Source: Streptomyces xylophagus
GTDB lineage: Bacteria; Actinomycetota; Actinomycetes; Streptomycetales; Streptomycetaceae
Assembly: GCF_000716435.1 (NCBI RefSeq)
Contig: NZ_JNWO01000002.1
Span: 310,001 to 374,000, forward strand
Length of the DNA: 64,000 nt
Direction of reading: 5' to 3'
Part shown: in pieces, positions 26,063 to 34,217 of the stretch
Layout: the number at the start of each line of letters is the position of its first letter
How positions within the stretch are numbered: the first letter of the stretch is position 1
The notes under the pieces: model-generated
The model's database searches: none
What the model was told of the DNA's origin: nothing
The model's input: only the letters and a program-made list of their open reading frames with translations
Position numbers and translations under genes: made by a program

Positions 26063-26077
26063 ATTCGTATTTCGCTG
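26063..26077 (+). promoter_or_regulatory. LysR-type box 3, half-conserved (LysR/dehydratase divergent region)
   Basis: ATTCG-TATTT-CGCTG. The left arm and the first two bases of the right arm match the perfect dyad at 25014-25028. It sits in the gap between the divergent LysR and enolase-superfamily genes, the usual place for a LysR autoregulatory site. Confidence 0.4.
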
Positions 26078-26085
26078 TTGACTCG

Positions 26086-26109
26086 TCCAGTCGGCCATGG
26101 CCGACTGGA
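26086..26109. promoter_or_regulatory. 24-bp perfect palindrome abutting the dehydratase start
   Basis: The half-site TCCAGTCGGCCA is followed immediately by its exact complement, ending 3 bases before ATG 26113. The right arm contains the only ribosome-site-like bases (CTGGA). It could be an operator or an mRNA hairpin that hides the start. No other dyad this long was noticed in the window. Confidence 0.6.
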
Positions 26110-26112
26110 ACA

Positions 26113-27315
26113 ATGACCGAGCAGACTTCTTTCGGCACCGCCCGCGGGCTGCTGTCCGCGCACGGAGCGGACCTCCTTCGCGGCGACGACGGTGCCGTGA
26201 TCACCTCCGTGGAGACCTATGCCCTCGCCGTGCCCCTGAAGCGGCCCATCGCCGACTCCACGGCAGCCATGGCGCACTGGACGGTGCCGGTGGTCGAGAT
26301 CCGCACCGCCGACGGCCGCGTCGGCACGGGGATCTCCGGAGTCCACTGCGCTCCCGAACTCCTCTCCGACGTGATCCTCTCCTACTATGCCGACGCCCTC
26401 CTCGACACCTCGTCGGAGGACATCCTGGGCACCTGGAAACGCCTGTACTGGCTGCCCACGCACTGGATCGGCAGGGCCGGTGTCGTGCACATGGCGCTCG
26501 CCATGGTCGACATCGCCCTGTGGGACCTCGCCGCGCAGCGGGCCGGCATGCCGCTGTGGCGCCTCCTCGGCGGCACGCAGGAGAGCGTCGAGGCGTACAA
26601 CACCGACGGAGGCTGGCTCAACCTCAGCGACACCGAACTGGTCCGGGATCTCACGTCGTTGGTCGACCACGGCTGGTCCCGGGTGAAGATCAAGGTGGGG
26701 CGGTCCGACTGGCGCGAGGACGCCCGACGGGTGCGCGCGGTCCGGCGGGCGCTCGGCGACGACGTGACCCTGATGTGCGACGCCAACCAACGCTGGGACC
26801 TGTCCACGGCGAACCAGATCATGCCGGTCCTGGAGGACGCGGCGATGGACTGGGTCGAGGAGCCCTTCCACGCCGACGACCTCCAGGCCCACGCCCGCCT
26901 CCAGTCGTCGACGCGGCTGGACGTGGCGGCCGGCGAAAGCATCTACTCGTACCACCAGTTCGCCTCCTTCATGGCAGCCGACGCCATCCGCGTCGTCCAG
27001 GCCGACGTCACCCGGGTCGGCGGCGTCACCGAGTTCCTGCAGATCGCCGCGCACGCGGCGGCACGGGGACTGCGGTTCGCACCGCACGCCGGCGACATGA
27101 TGCAGGTGCACCAGCACCTGGTCGGCACCGTCCTGTCGGAGGTGCCGCCCCTCGTCGAGTTCATCCCCTGGACACAGGAAGCCTTCGTCGAGCGCAGCGT
27201 CGTACGCGAGGGACTCATGGAACGCCCGCACGGACCGGGCGCCTCCACCGCGATCGACCCCGCCGCGCGTGTCCGCTGGCAGATCGCCGCGGTGGGATCG
27301 ACCAGGACCCTCTGA
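26113..27315 (+). CDS. Enolase-superfamily sugar-acid dehydratase (mandelate racemase subgroup)
   Basis: 400 residues. The capping domain is followed by the barrel with RVKIKVG (KxK base motif, about residue 195), LMCDANQRWD (first metal Asp), WVEEPFHADD (second, Glu), AAGES (third, Glu) and FAPHAGDMMQVHQHL with the general-acid/base His. This set belongs to the mandelate racemase subgroup, which includes galactarate, fuconate, rhamnonate, arabinonate and lyxonate dehydratases. NTDGGW in the barrel does not by itself give the substrate. ATG 26113 abuts a 24-bp palindrome; GTG 26197 is an alternative start. It forms an operon with the SDR 33 bases downstream and is divergent from the LysR gene. 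Confidence 0.88.
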   Translation: MTEQTSFGTARGLLSAHGADLLRGDDGAVITSVETYALAVPLKRPIADSTAAMAHWTVPVVEIRTADGRVGTGISGVHCAPELLSDVILSYYADALLDTSSEDILGTWKRLYWLPTHWIGRAGVVHMALAMVDIALWDLAAQRAGMPLWRLLGGTQESVEAYNTDGGWLNLSDTELVRDLTSLVDHGWSRVKIKVGRSDWREDARRVRAVRRALGDDVTLMCDANQRWDLSTANQIMPVLEDAAMDWVEEPFHADDLQAHARLQSSTRLDVAAGESIYSYHQFASFMAADAIRVVQADVTRVGGVTEFLQIAAHAAARGLRFAPHAGDMMQVHQHLVGTVLSEVPPLVEFIPWTQEAFVERSVVREGLMERPHGPGASTAIDPAARVRWQIAAVGSTRTL

Positions 27316-27348
27316 CACCCCCGCCCCACCATCGACGGAAGGACCGAG

Positions 27349-28107
27349 ATGACCGAGTCGCCCCAGAGGCACACTGACGATCGCGTGGCCGTCGTCACCG
27401 GCGCGGGCCAGGGAATCGGACGCGCCATCGCCGTGGCCCTCGCGGCCCGTGGCGTACGGGTCGTCGTCACCGACCGCAACACCGAGACCGGCACCGCCGT
27501 CGCCAAGGAGGTGGGCGGCGACTTCCTGCCCCTGGACGTCTCCGACCCCCGCGCCGTCGCGGAGACGGCGGACGAGGTCGTACGGCGCTTCGACCGCGTC
27601 GACGTCCTGGTCAACAACGCCGGTATCGCCCACGAGGACGCGGCTCTCGACGTGACGGACGAGGTGTGGCACCGCGTCCTCGACGTCGACCTGACCGGCA
27701 CCTTCGTGGCCTGCCGCGAGTTCGGCCGCCACTTCGTGCGCCGACGGTCCGGTTCGATCGTGAACATCTCCTCCATCGCCGCCTTCATCGGCTCCAATCC
27801 CGAGTACCACGTCGCCTACGACGTCGCGAAGGCCGGCGTCTCCCAGCTGGCGCGGTCGCTCGCGGTCGAGTGGGCGCGGTACGGGGTCCGGGTCAACGCC
27901 GTCGCGCCGGGACGGACCCGCACCCCCATCCTCGACACGGTCGGGATGGACGATCCGCGGCGGATGACGCAGTGGATCGACCAGATCCCGATGGGCCGAC
28001 TGTTGGAGGCCGAGGAGATCGCGGCCGCCGTCGCGTTCGTGGCGCTCGACGGAGCCGCGATGACCGGGCAGACCCTCCTCGTCGACGGCGGCCAGATCGC
28101 GCAGTGA
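27349..28107 (+). CDS. Short-chain dehydrogenase, probable sugar or keto-deoxy-acid dehydrogenase
   Basis: 252 residues. TGAGQGIG binds NAD(P), an acidic residue in VTDRN suggests NAD preference, NNAGIA follows, then the catalytic Ser in NISSIAAF, the Tyr-Lys pair in AYDVAK, and a C-terminal TGQTLLVDGG. GGAAGGA precedes ATG 27349. Placed directly after the sugar-acid dehydratase, it could oxidise either the starting aldose (fucose or galactose dehydrogenase) or the 2-keto-3-deoxy acid product, both known SDR roles in non-phosphorylative pathways. Convergent with the GH95 gene. Confidence 0.88.
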   Translation: MTESPQRHTDDRVAVVTGAGQGIGRAIAVALAARGVRVVVTDRNTETGTAVAKEVGGDFLPLDVSDPRAVAETADEVVRRFDRVDVLVNNAGIAHEDAALDVTDEVWHRVLDVDLTGTFVACREFGRHFVRRRSGSIVNISSIAAFIGSNPEYHVAYDVAKAGVSQLARSLAVEWARYGVRVNAVAPGRTRTPILDTVGMDDPRRMTQWIDQIPMGRLLEAEEIAAAVAFVALDGAAMTGQTLLVDGGQIAQ

Positions 28108-28128
28108 CGCCGACATCGCCGCCTGCCC

Positions 28129-30459
28129 TCAGCCGGGGCCGACGGCGAGCATCTCCCCGGCGCCGAGCCTGACTTCGAGGACGTCGGCGCCGTAGCGCAG
28201 CCGTATGTCGACGGCCCGTGACGCCCGGATCGACGCGGTGGTCAGCCGCCCGTCGCGCCACCGGACGTCCACGGTGAGTCCGCCACGGGCGCGCAGTCCG
28301 CACACGCTTCCCTCGGGCCAGCCGGAGGGAAGCGCGGGCAGCAGTTCCACGTCCCGGCCGTCGGACTGCAGCAGCATCTCGGCGACTCCCGCAGTACCGC
28401 CGGCATTACCGTCGAAGGAGTAGATGTTCTGCGCCGCGCCGGCCACCCCGCCGGCGGAGAACGTCATCAGGTTCGCCTCGCTGGTGTCCGCGATCAGGCC
28501 GGTGAGGTGCTTCAGGGCCGCCTCGCCATCGAGCAGACGGGCGAAGTAGACCGTGAAGTTCGCCTCGACCCACTCGGTCTGCTCCCAGCCCGGGGCCTGT
28601 TGCCTGCGCGCGATCGTGACTTCCGCGGCGCGTGCGAGATCAGGGGTCCCGCGCGGGGTGATCTGGCGCTCAGGGAACAGGGCGCTGAGATGGGAGGTGT
28701 GCCGGTGGCTCGGCTCGGCCTCCTCGTGGTCGTGCAGCCACTCCTGCACCTGCCCGTGCCGCCCGATCCGGAACGGCGGCAGCCGGCGGCGCGCGGTGGC
28801 GATCCTGGTCCTCAAGTCGGCGTCGACGCCGAGCAGTTCGGCGCTCTCCGCACAGATCCGCAGCACGGCCTCCATGAACACCCGGTCCGCGGTGGCGCCC
28901 ATGGACACGGAACACCGGCTGCCGTCGGGTGCGAGATACCAGTTCTCCGGGGACTCCGACGGACCGGTGACGAGCAGGCCGTGCTCCGGTTCTTCGACCG
29001 CGTAGGCGAGGAGGAACTCGGCGGCTCCGCGCAGGATCGGATACGCGCGCTCCCGGAGGAACGTCTCGTCGAGGCCGTACTCGTAGTGCTCCCACAACTG
29101 GAGGGCGAGCCAGGCCCCGCCGGTCACGTTCATGCCCCAGCCGATACCGGAACCGGGTGCCGTGTACCCCCACGCGTTGGTCACCGTGTGCGCGACCCAG
29201 CCGGCTGCGCCGTACATCTGCTCCGCCGTCGCCCGGCCACGGTCTGCCAGGAGTTCCAGCAGACCGAACAGCGGCTCCTGGCACTCGGCGAGGTTGGTCG
29301 GCTCGGCGGCCCAGTAGTTCTGCTGGGTGTTGATGTCGAGGTGGAAGTCGTTCGTCCAGGACGCGCTGCTGGCCAGGCCGTCGTTCCACAGACCCTGCAA
29401 GGCAAGCGGCAAAGGGGAGTTGTGGCGGGAGCCGGCCATCGTCAGGTAGCGGCCGTACTGGAAGTAGAGGGCCATGAGGTCGTTGTCGGCCTTGCCGGAG
29501 GCGAGCCGTTCGCGGCGGGTGTCGGTGGGGAGGGGCGCGATGTCGGGCGGTGGCGATCCGAGGTCGAGGGAGACCCGTCGCATCAGTGCCTGATGGTCCG
29601 CGATGTGCGCCGCCCGGATCTTCTCGTACCCGGCTTCCAGTCCTGCGGAGAGCAGTGATTGAGCGTGCTCTCGTGGGTTCGCTCCGGCCCAGTCGGTTCC
29701 TACGACGATGTAGACGACCGCGCTGTGGGCGCCCTCCACACGAAGCGCATCGCCCGTGCGGTGGACCGTGCCGCCCTCTGTTTGGAGGTGGGCGCGGATC
29801 TCCAGCGCGACGCCCTGCTGCCCGTCGCTGTGCAGGCTCTCGTACGCGTGGCCGCTGAAGTGGACGCACGAGTCCGTCGCGGTCGTGTCGCCGGGGAGTA
29901 TGCCGTCCCGGATCGCGAGGTCGAAGGTGAGCGATCCGAGACGGTCCGCAGTGAGGTGTATCGCGATCAGACCATGGGGATTGGTCGCGAACACCTCGCG
30001 GGTGAAGCGGACTTCGTCGTGCGCGTAGGTGACCGTGACGAGGCCCGTGTCCAGGTCCAGCGTCCGTCGGTAGTCCTGGGCCTGAGTCCTGTCGGGGAAG
30101 GCGAGTTGTATTTCCGGCAGGGGCAGATTGGTCCCGAACGACCTTGGTCTGCCCAGGAGATGCTCGGTGGCGAGCCGCTGCGCCTCGGCGTGTTTTCCGG
30201 CGAAGAGGAGTTCGCGGATGCGCGGGACCTGCTCTCCAGCTGTTGGACTCAGGTCTGTTGTCGACGGGGCGCCCGACCATGCGGTGGACTCGGAGAGTTG
30301 GACCCGTTCGCGGTCGGTGCCGCCGTAGACCATGCCGCCGAGGCGGCCGTTGCCGATGGGGAGGGCTTCGAACCAGCGGGTGGCGGGGCGGTCGTAGCGG
30401 AGCGTTCCCGGTGGGACGCGGACATCGCGGATGTTCTGGTCGGAGAAAGCTTTCAGCAT
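28129..30459 (-). CDS. GH95 alpha-L-fucosidase (intracellular)
   Basis: About 776 residues. The N-terminal beta domain starts near RYDRPATRWFEALPIGNGRLGGMVYGG. The (alpha/alpha)6 catalytic domain carries the family motifs SWTNDFHLDINTQQNYWAAEP, the Glu region VQEWLHDHEEAEPSHRHTSH and YSFDGNAGGTAGVAEMLLQS, matching the Asn, Glu and Asp catalytic set known for GH95. No signal peptide is visible, so it likely acts on imported fucosylated oligosaccharides. GH95 also includes alpha-L-galactosidases. ATG 30459 begins MLKAF; a weak ribosome site leaves the start open. It follows the ROK gene after 52 bases and is probably co-transcribed with it. Confidence 0.92.
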   Translation of the reverse strand: MLKAFSDQNIRDVRVPPGTLRYDRPATRWFEALPIGNGRLGGMVYGGTDRERVQLSESTAWSGAPSTTDLSPTAGEQVPRIRELLFAGKHAEAQRLATEHLLGRPRSFGTNLPLPEIQLAFPDRTQAQDYRRTLDLDTGLVTVTYAHDEVRFTREVFATNPHGLIAIHLTADRLGSLTFDLAIRDGILPGDTTATDSCVHFSGHAYESLHSDGQQGVALEIRAHLQTEGGTVHRTGDALRVEGAHSAVVYIVVGTDWAGANPREHAQSLLSAGLEAGYEKIRAAHIADHQALMRRVSLDLGSPPPDIAPLPTDTRRERLASGKADNDLMALYFQYGRYLTMAGSRHNSPLPLALQGLWNDGLASSASWTNDFHLDINTQQNYWAAEPTNLAECQEPLFGLLELLADRGRATAEQMYGAAGWVAHTVTNAWGYTAPGSGIGWGMNVTGGAWLALQLWEHYEYGLDETFLRERAYPILRGAAEFLLAYAVEEPEHGLLVTGPSESPENWYLAPDGSRCSVSMGATADRVFMEAVLRICAESAELLGVDADLRTRIATARRRLPPFRIGRHGQVQEWLHDHEEAEPSHRHTSHLSALFPERQITPRGTPDLARAAEVTIARRQQAPGWEQTEWVEANFTVYFARLLDGEAALKHLTGLIADTSEANLMTFSAGGVAGAAQNIYSFDGNAGGTAGVAEMLLQSDGRDVELLPALPSGWPEGSVCGLRARGGLTVDVRWRDGRLTTASIRASRAVDIRLRYGADVLEVRLGAGEMLAVGPG

Positions 30460-30511
30460 GGCGTGTGCTTTCGGGACGGTGTGAAGGAGGGCAACTCGTG
30501 GTGGGTGTGCG

Positions 30512-31663
30512 CTACTTGGCCGGGGCGAAGACGTGCTGGGCGGCGACGGCGGCGCCTCCGCGGGCCCACTCCTCGAAGGGGAGCGGTCTGACGACGAGGT
30601 CGCAGTCGGCCGCCGCGCCGAAGGCACGGGCGGCGAAGGTGGCGCGAATCTGGTCCTCGTAGAGGTCGTACGTCGCCACGCCCTCGCCGGAGATGATGAT
30701 GCGTTCCGGTCCGATGAGGTTGGCCACGGACGCCAGCGCCAGGCCCAGGGCGTGGCCCGCCCGGGCGAAGACGGCGCGGACGTCGGCGTTGCCGGCGTGG
30801 GCGAGGCGGACCGCGCCGTCCATGGTCAGCGCCGGGTCGCCCGTCGCACGGCGGGCCTGTTCCGTGATGGCCTGGGTGGAGGCGACGGCTTCGACGCAGC
30901 CGGTGTTGCCGCAGGTGCACACCCGGTCCGTACCGCCCACGGGCAGGTGGCCGACCTCCCCTGAGACGCCGTGGGCGCCGGAGACGACCCGGCCGCCGAT
31001 GGAGATGCCGCAGCCGATGCCCGCGCCGACGGTGACCAGGGCGAAGGACGACAGCCCGACCCCGACACCGAACCACTGTTCCGCGACGGTCAGGGCGCGG
31101 ACGTCGTTCTCGATGACGGTCGGCAAGTCGGTGGCCGTCTGGACGAGTTGGGCCAGGGGTACGCGGCGCCAGTTCAAGAAGGGGGAGTACTGGACGGTCC
31201 CCGTGTGGCCGTCGACGTCCCCGGAGATCGTGACGCCGATGCCGTGCAGGACACCCGGTGCGTGCGGCGCCGCCTTCGCGTTCAGCCGGTCGACGAGTTG
31301 GACGATCGCCAGGACGACCGAACCGACGTCACGCGAACCGAGAGAGGCCCGCGCGGTGGCCAGGGTCTGCGCGGTCAAGTCGGCCAGCACACCGATGAGT
31401 TCGTCACCGGTGATCTTCACTCCCACGAAGCGGGCCCGCTCGCCGCGCACCGCCATGAGCGTGGCCGGCCGGCCCTGCGTGCGTTCGGTCGAGCGGCCCA
31501 GCTCGGTGATCCAGCCGTCGGTCAGCAGGGGAGTGGCGACCTTCGTGACCGCGCCGGGCGACAGGCCGGTACGGCGTCCGATCTCGGCGCGCGTGAGCGG
31601 GCCGTGGGCGAGGAGGGTCTGGAAGAGCAGAGCGGCCGCGGGTGGCTGATCGGCGAGCGTCAT
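30512..31663 (-). CDS. ROK-family transcriptional repressor
   Basis: 383 residues. An N-terminal winged helix (about residues 8-60: HGPLTRAEIGRRTGLSPGAVTK) precedes the ROK sugar-kinase-like domain, with VGKIT-like GVKITGDELIG, GIGVTISGDVDG, GAGIGCGISIGG and the zinc motif CTCGNTGCVEA. The HTH marks it as a NagC/XylR-type regulator rather than a kinase. Start is uncertain: ATG 31663, 31678 or 31684 are in frame. It is upstream of the GH95 gene on one strand and faces the GH27-ABC-GH36 operon on the other, so it probably controls both in response to a hexose. Confidence 0.9.
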   Translation of the reverse strand: MTLADQPPAAALLFQTLLAHGPLTRAEIGRRTGLSPGAVTKVATPLLTDGWITELGRSTERTQGRPATLMAVRGERARFVGVKITGDELIGVLADLTAQTLATARASLGSRDVGSVVLAIVQLVDRLNAKAAPHAPGVLHGIGVTISGDVDGHTGTVQYSPFLNWRRVPLAQLVQTATDLPTVIENDVRALTVAEQWFGVGVGLSSFALVTVGAGIGCGISIGGRVVSGAHGVSGEVGHLPVGGTDRVCTCGNTGCVEAVASTQAITEQARRATGDPALTMDGAVRLAHAGNADVRAVFARAGHALGLALASVANLIGPERIIISGEGVATYDLYEDQIRATFAARAFGAAADCDLVVRPLPFEEWARGGAAVAAQHVFAPAK

Positions 31664-32066
31664 GCGGCGACCATACATTTCCATTGGAAAAGAAGAAAGA
31701 AGAAGGAACGCACCGATCAACGCCCTTCTTCCGCACTCATCTCCCGAATCCCGCTCCATTCTTTCCACGAATGTCGATGATTCGCGCCGCACAATATGTT
31801 GACGCTGGAAGAAAAGTCTGGCTACATTCGCGGCACCTCACGACAGGTGGACGGGACGTCCACCGACGCAGGTGGCGGCCGGTTTCCTCCCCGACCGGCC
31901 GCCCCGACAGCCCCTGGCTGCGCCCCGGGACCGGGCGTCGCCTTACGGCCACGAGGGCGGATCCGAACGCCCACACCCAATTCCCCATGCGGCTGACCGT
32001 GCAGGGGCACTTCCGGGCCTTCCCAGGGACCCGCCGTGCTTTTTCGCGCCGAGATGGAGTAAACAC
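31664..32066. promoter_or_regulatory. 403-bp divergent promoter region between ROK and GH27 genes
   Basis: No gene is seen here. It holds the dyad TTTCCA-T-TGGAAA (31678-31690), a ROK operator candidate; a 23-base all-purine run (31686-31708); CATTC-N7-GAATG (31757-31773); and TTGACG-N18-TACATT (31799-31828), a plausible vegetative promoter reading toward GH27 with a leader of about 230 bases. The A/T content is visibly higher than around it. Confidence 0.5.
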
Positions 32067-34184
32067 ATGGCTCGTCCAGCAGGACCCGCGTCTTCCGTAC
32101 GACACAGACTCCGCGCGGGCGGTGTCCGCCTCCGACACCTGCCCGTCCTGGCCGCCACCGCGCTCGTGGTGTCCCTCGCGGCACCGGCTGCGGCGACCGT
32201 TTCCCCGGAAGCGGCCGGCGCGACCACGACGGAGACCTCTCCGGCGCCGTCGAGCACGGGTCATCAGCAAGCCGTCCTGGCCGCCAAGCCATATATGGGC
32301 TGGAGCAGTTGGAGCCTGGAGGCCACCAGCTATCCCGGCTACGGCGGGGTGAACTGGCTCACCGAGGCACACGTCAAGCAACAGGCCGACGTGGTCGCCT
32401 CGAAGCTCAAGTCCCATGGCTACGAATACATCAACGTGGACGCGGGATGGGCGAACGGCTTCGACGCGTACGCCCGGCCGACGGCGAACACCACCACGTT
32501 CCCGCATGGCATGAAGTCCCTGGGCGACTACCTCCACCACAAGGGCCTCAAGTTCGGGCTGTACCTGGCAGTTGGGCTCGACCCCGTCGCGTACGGCGAG
32601 GGGAAGACCCCGATCCATAACGCGCCCGGCTGCACCACCTCCGACATCGTCTATCCCGACCTGCGCAAGACCAACGGGTGGAACTCCGCCTACAAGATGG
32701 ACTTCGCCAACCCCTGCGCGCAGAAGTACATCGACTCCCTCGCCGACCAACTGGCGGGCTGGGGCGTGGACTTCCTCAAGGTCGACGGGGTGGGCCCGGG
32801 CTCCTGGCAGGGGGACGCGGACCACGACAACACCCCGGACGTGAAGGCCTGGCACACCGCGCTCCAACAGACCGGCCGCCCCATCCAGTTGACGCTGTCC
32901 TGGTCGCTCAGCCACACGAAGGCCGATACCTGGAAGACCAACTCGAACGGCTGGCGGATCGACACGGACGTCGAGTGCTACTGCAACACGCTGGTGACGT
33001 GGGACAACTCCCTGAAGGTGCGCTGGAACGACGTCGTGCAGTGGATCGACGACGCGGGGCCAGGGCACTGGAACAACCTCGACTCCCTGAACGTGGGAGT
33101 CGGCGCCATGGACGGTCTCACCGAGGCCGAGCGCCAGAGCTACGCCACGCTGTGGGCCATCGAGTCGGCGCCGCTGTACTCCGGTGACGACCTCACCAAA
33201 CTCGACGCGTACGGGCTGAAGTTGCTCACCAACGACGAGGTCATCGCCGTGGACCAGGCGGGTCACCCGGCGCGACCGGTCAGCCAGACGACGAACCGGC
33301 AGACCTGGTACGCCCGTAATCCCGACGGCAGTTACACCGTCGCACTGTTCAACCTGGGTTCCGAAGCCGCCGATGTCACCGCTGACTTCGCCGACCTGGG
33401 CATCACCGGCACGGCGGCGGTCCGTGACCTGTGGCAGCACAAGAACCTCGGCCGCGTCTCCGGGCACCTGACGGAGAACCTCCCGCCGCACGGCTCGCGA
33501 CTCTTCACCTTCACCCCGACCCGGCAGGGCGCCAACCCCGGTACCCCGCTGGGCGTGCACGGCACCACCGCCACGTCCACGAGCGTCTCCCTGGCCTGGG
33601 ACAAGGTGAACACCGGCGCCTCACCGGTCACCCGCTACACCGTCTACGCCGACGGCCGGCCGGTGACCACCAGCACCGGCACCACAGCCACCGTCAGTGG
33701 CCTGAGCGCCGCCGGCGCCCACACCTTCACCGTCGTCGCCCGTGACGCCAAGGGCCGAACGTCGGCTCCGAGCAAGGCGGTTGAGGTCACCACGCCCGCG
33801 TCCGGCGGTCCCACCGTCTACGAGGCCGAGGCACCCGGTAACACCCTCACCGGCAACGCCACCGTCGCGGGCTGCGACAGCTGCTCCGGCGGACAGAAGA
33901 TCGGCAACCTCGGCGGCGGCGAGGTGGCCATCACCCACGTCACCGCCCCGAAGGGCGGCACGTACCTGCTGAAGCTGGACTACGTGGACGGCGACTCGAG
34001 CCGGACCATCGACCTCACCGTCGGCGGCACCACCCTCCAGATCCCGGTGTCCGGCACGAACGACAACAACTGGGGTGCCCCGCAGTCCCTCACCGTCCCG
34101 GTGCCGCTGAAGGCCGGGGACAACACGCTCCGCTTCGGCAACGCCACCGACTACGCACCCGACATCGACAAGATCACCGTCTGA
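32067..34184 (+). CDS. Secreted GH27 alpha-galactosidase with FN3 and CBM35-like modules
   Basis: 705 residues. A signal peptide (about 1-45, Arg-rich then APAAAT) is followed by GH27: YMGWSSWS, YEYINVDAGWANGF, FLKVDGVGPGSW with nucleophile Asp240, and NGWRIDTDVECYC with the acid/base Asp region (299-301). A beta-sandwich domain follows (to about 490), then a fibronectin type III domain (about 492-588) and a CBM35-like carbohydrate module (about 592-705, starting VYEAEAPGNTLTG). GGAG precedes ATG 32067. It removes terminal alpha-galactose (or beta-L-arabinopyranose, also known in GH27) outside the cell. First gene of an operon with an importer and GH36. Confidence 0.92.
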   Translation: MARPAGPASSVRHRLRAGGVRLRHLPVLAATALVVSLAAPAAATVSPEAAGATTTETSPAPSSTGHQQAVLAAKPYMGWSSWSLEATSYPGYGGVNWLTEAHVKQQADVVASKLKSHGYEYINVDAGWANGFDAYARPTANTTTFPHGMKSLGDYLHHKGLKFGLYLAVGLDPVAYGEGKTPIHNAPGCTTSDIVYPDLRKTNGWNSAYKMDFANPCAQKYIDSLADQLAGWGVDFLKVDGVGPGSWQGDADHDNTPDVKAWHTALQQTGRPIQLTLSWSLSHTKADTWKTNSNGWRIDTDVECYCNTLVTWDNSLKVRWNDVVQWIDDAGPGHWNNLDSLNVGVGAMDGLTEAERQSYATLWAIESAPLYSGDDLTKLDAYGLKLLTNDEVIAVDQAGHPARPVSQTTNRQTWYARNPDGSYTVALFNLGSEAADVTADFADLGITGTAAVRDLWQHKNLGRVSGHLTENLPPHGSRLFTFTPTRQGANPGTPLGVHGTTATSTSVSLAWDKVNTGASPVTRYTVYADGRPVTTSTGTTATVSGLSAAGAHTFTVVARDAKGRTSAPSKAVEVTTPASGGPTVYEAEAPGNTLTGNATVAGCDSCSGGQKIGNLGGGEVAITHVTAPKGGTYLLKLDYVDGDSSRTIDLTVGGTTLQIPVSGTNDNNWGAPQSLTVPVPLKAGDNTLRFGNATDYAPDIDKITV

Positions 34185-34217
34185 TCCACCAGTTCGTACC
34201 GCACGAAGGAGGGTGCT

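Noticed and set aside
25972..28116. 714-residue open frame on the minus strand
   Set aside because: Lies opposite the enolase-superfamily and SDR genes, which have complete catalytic motifs. Composition is typical antisense Gly/Arg/Asp/Val filler.
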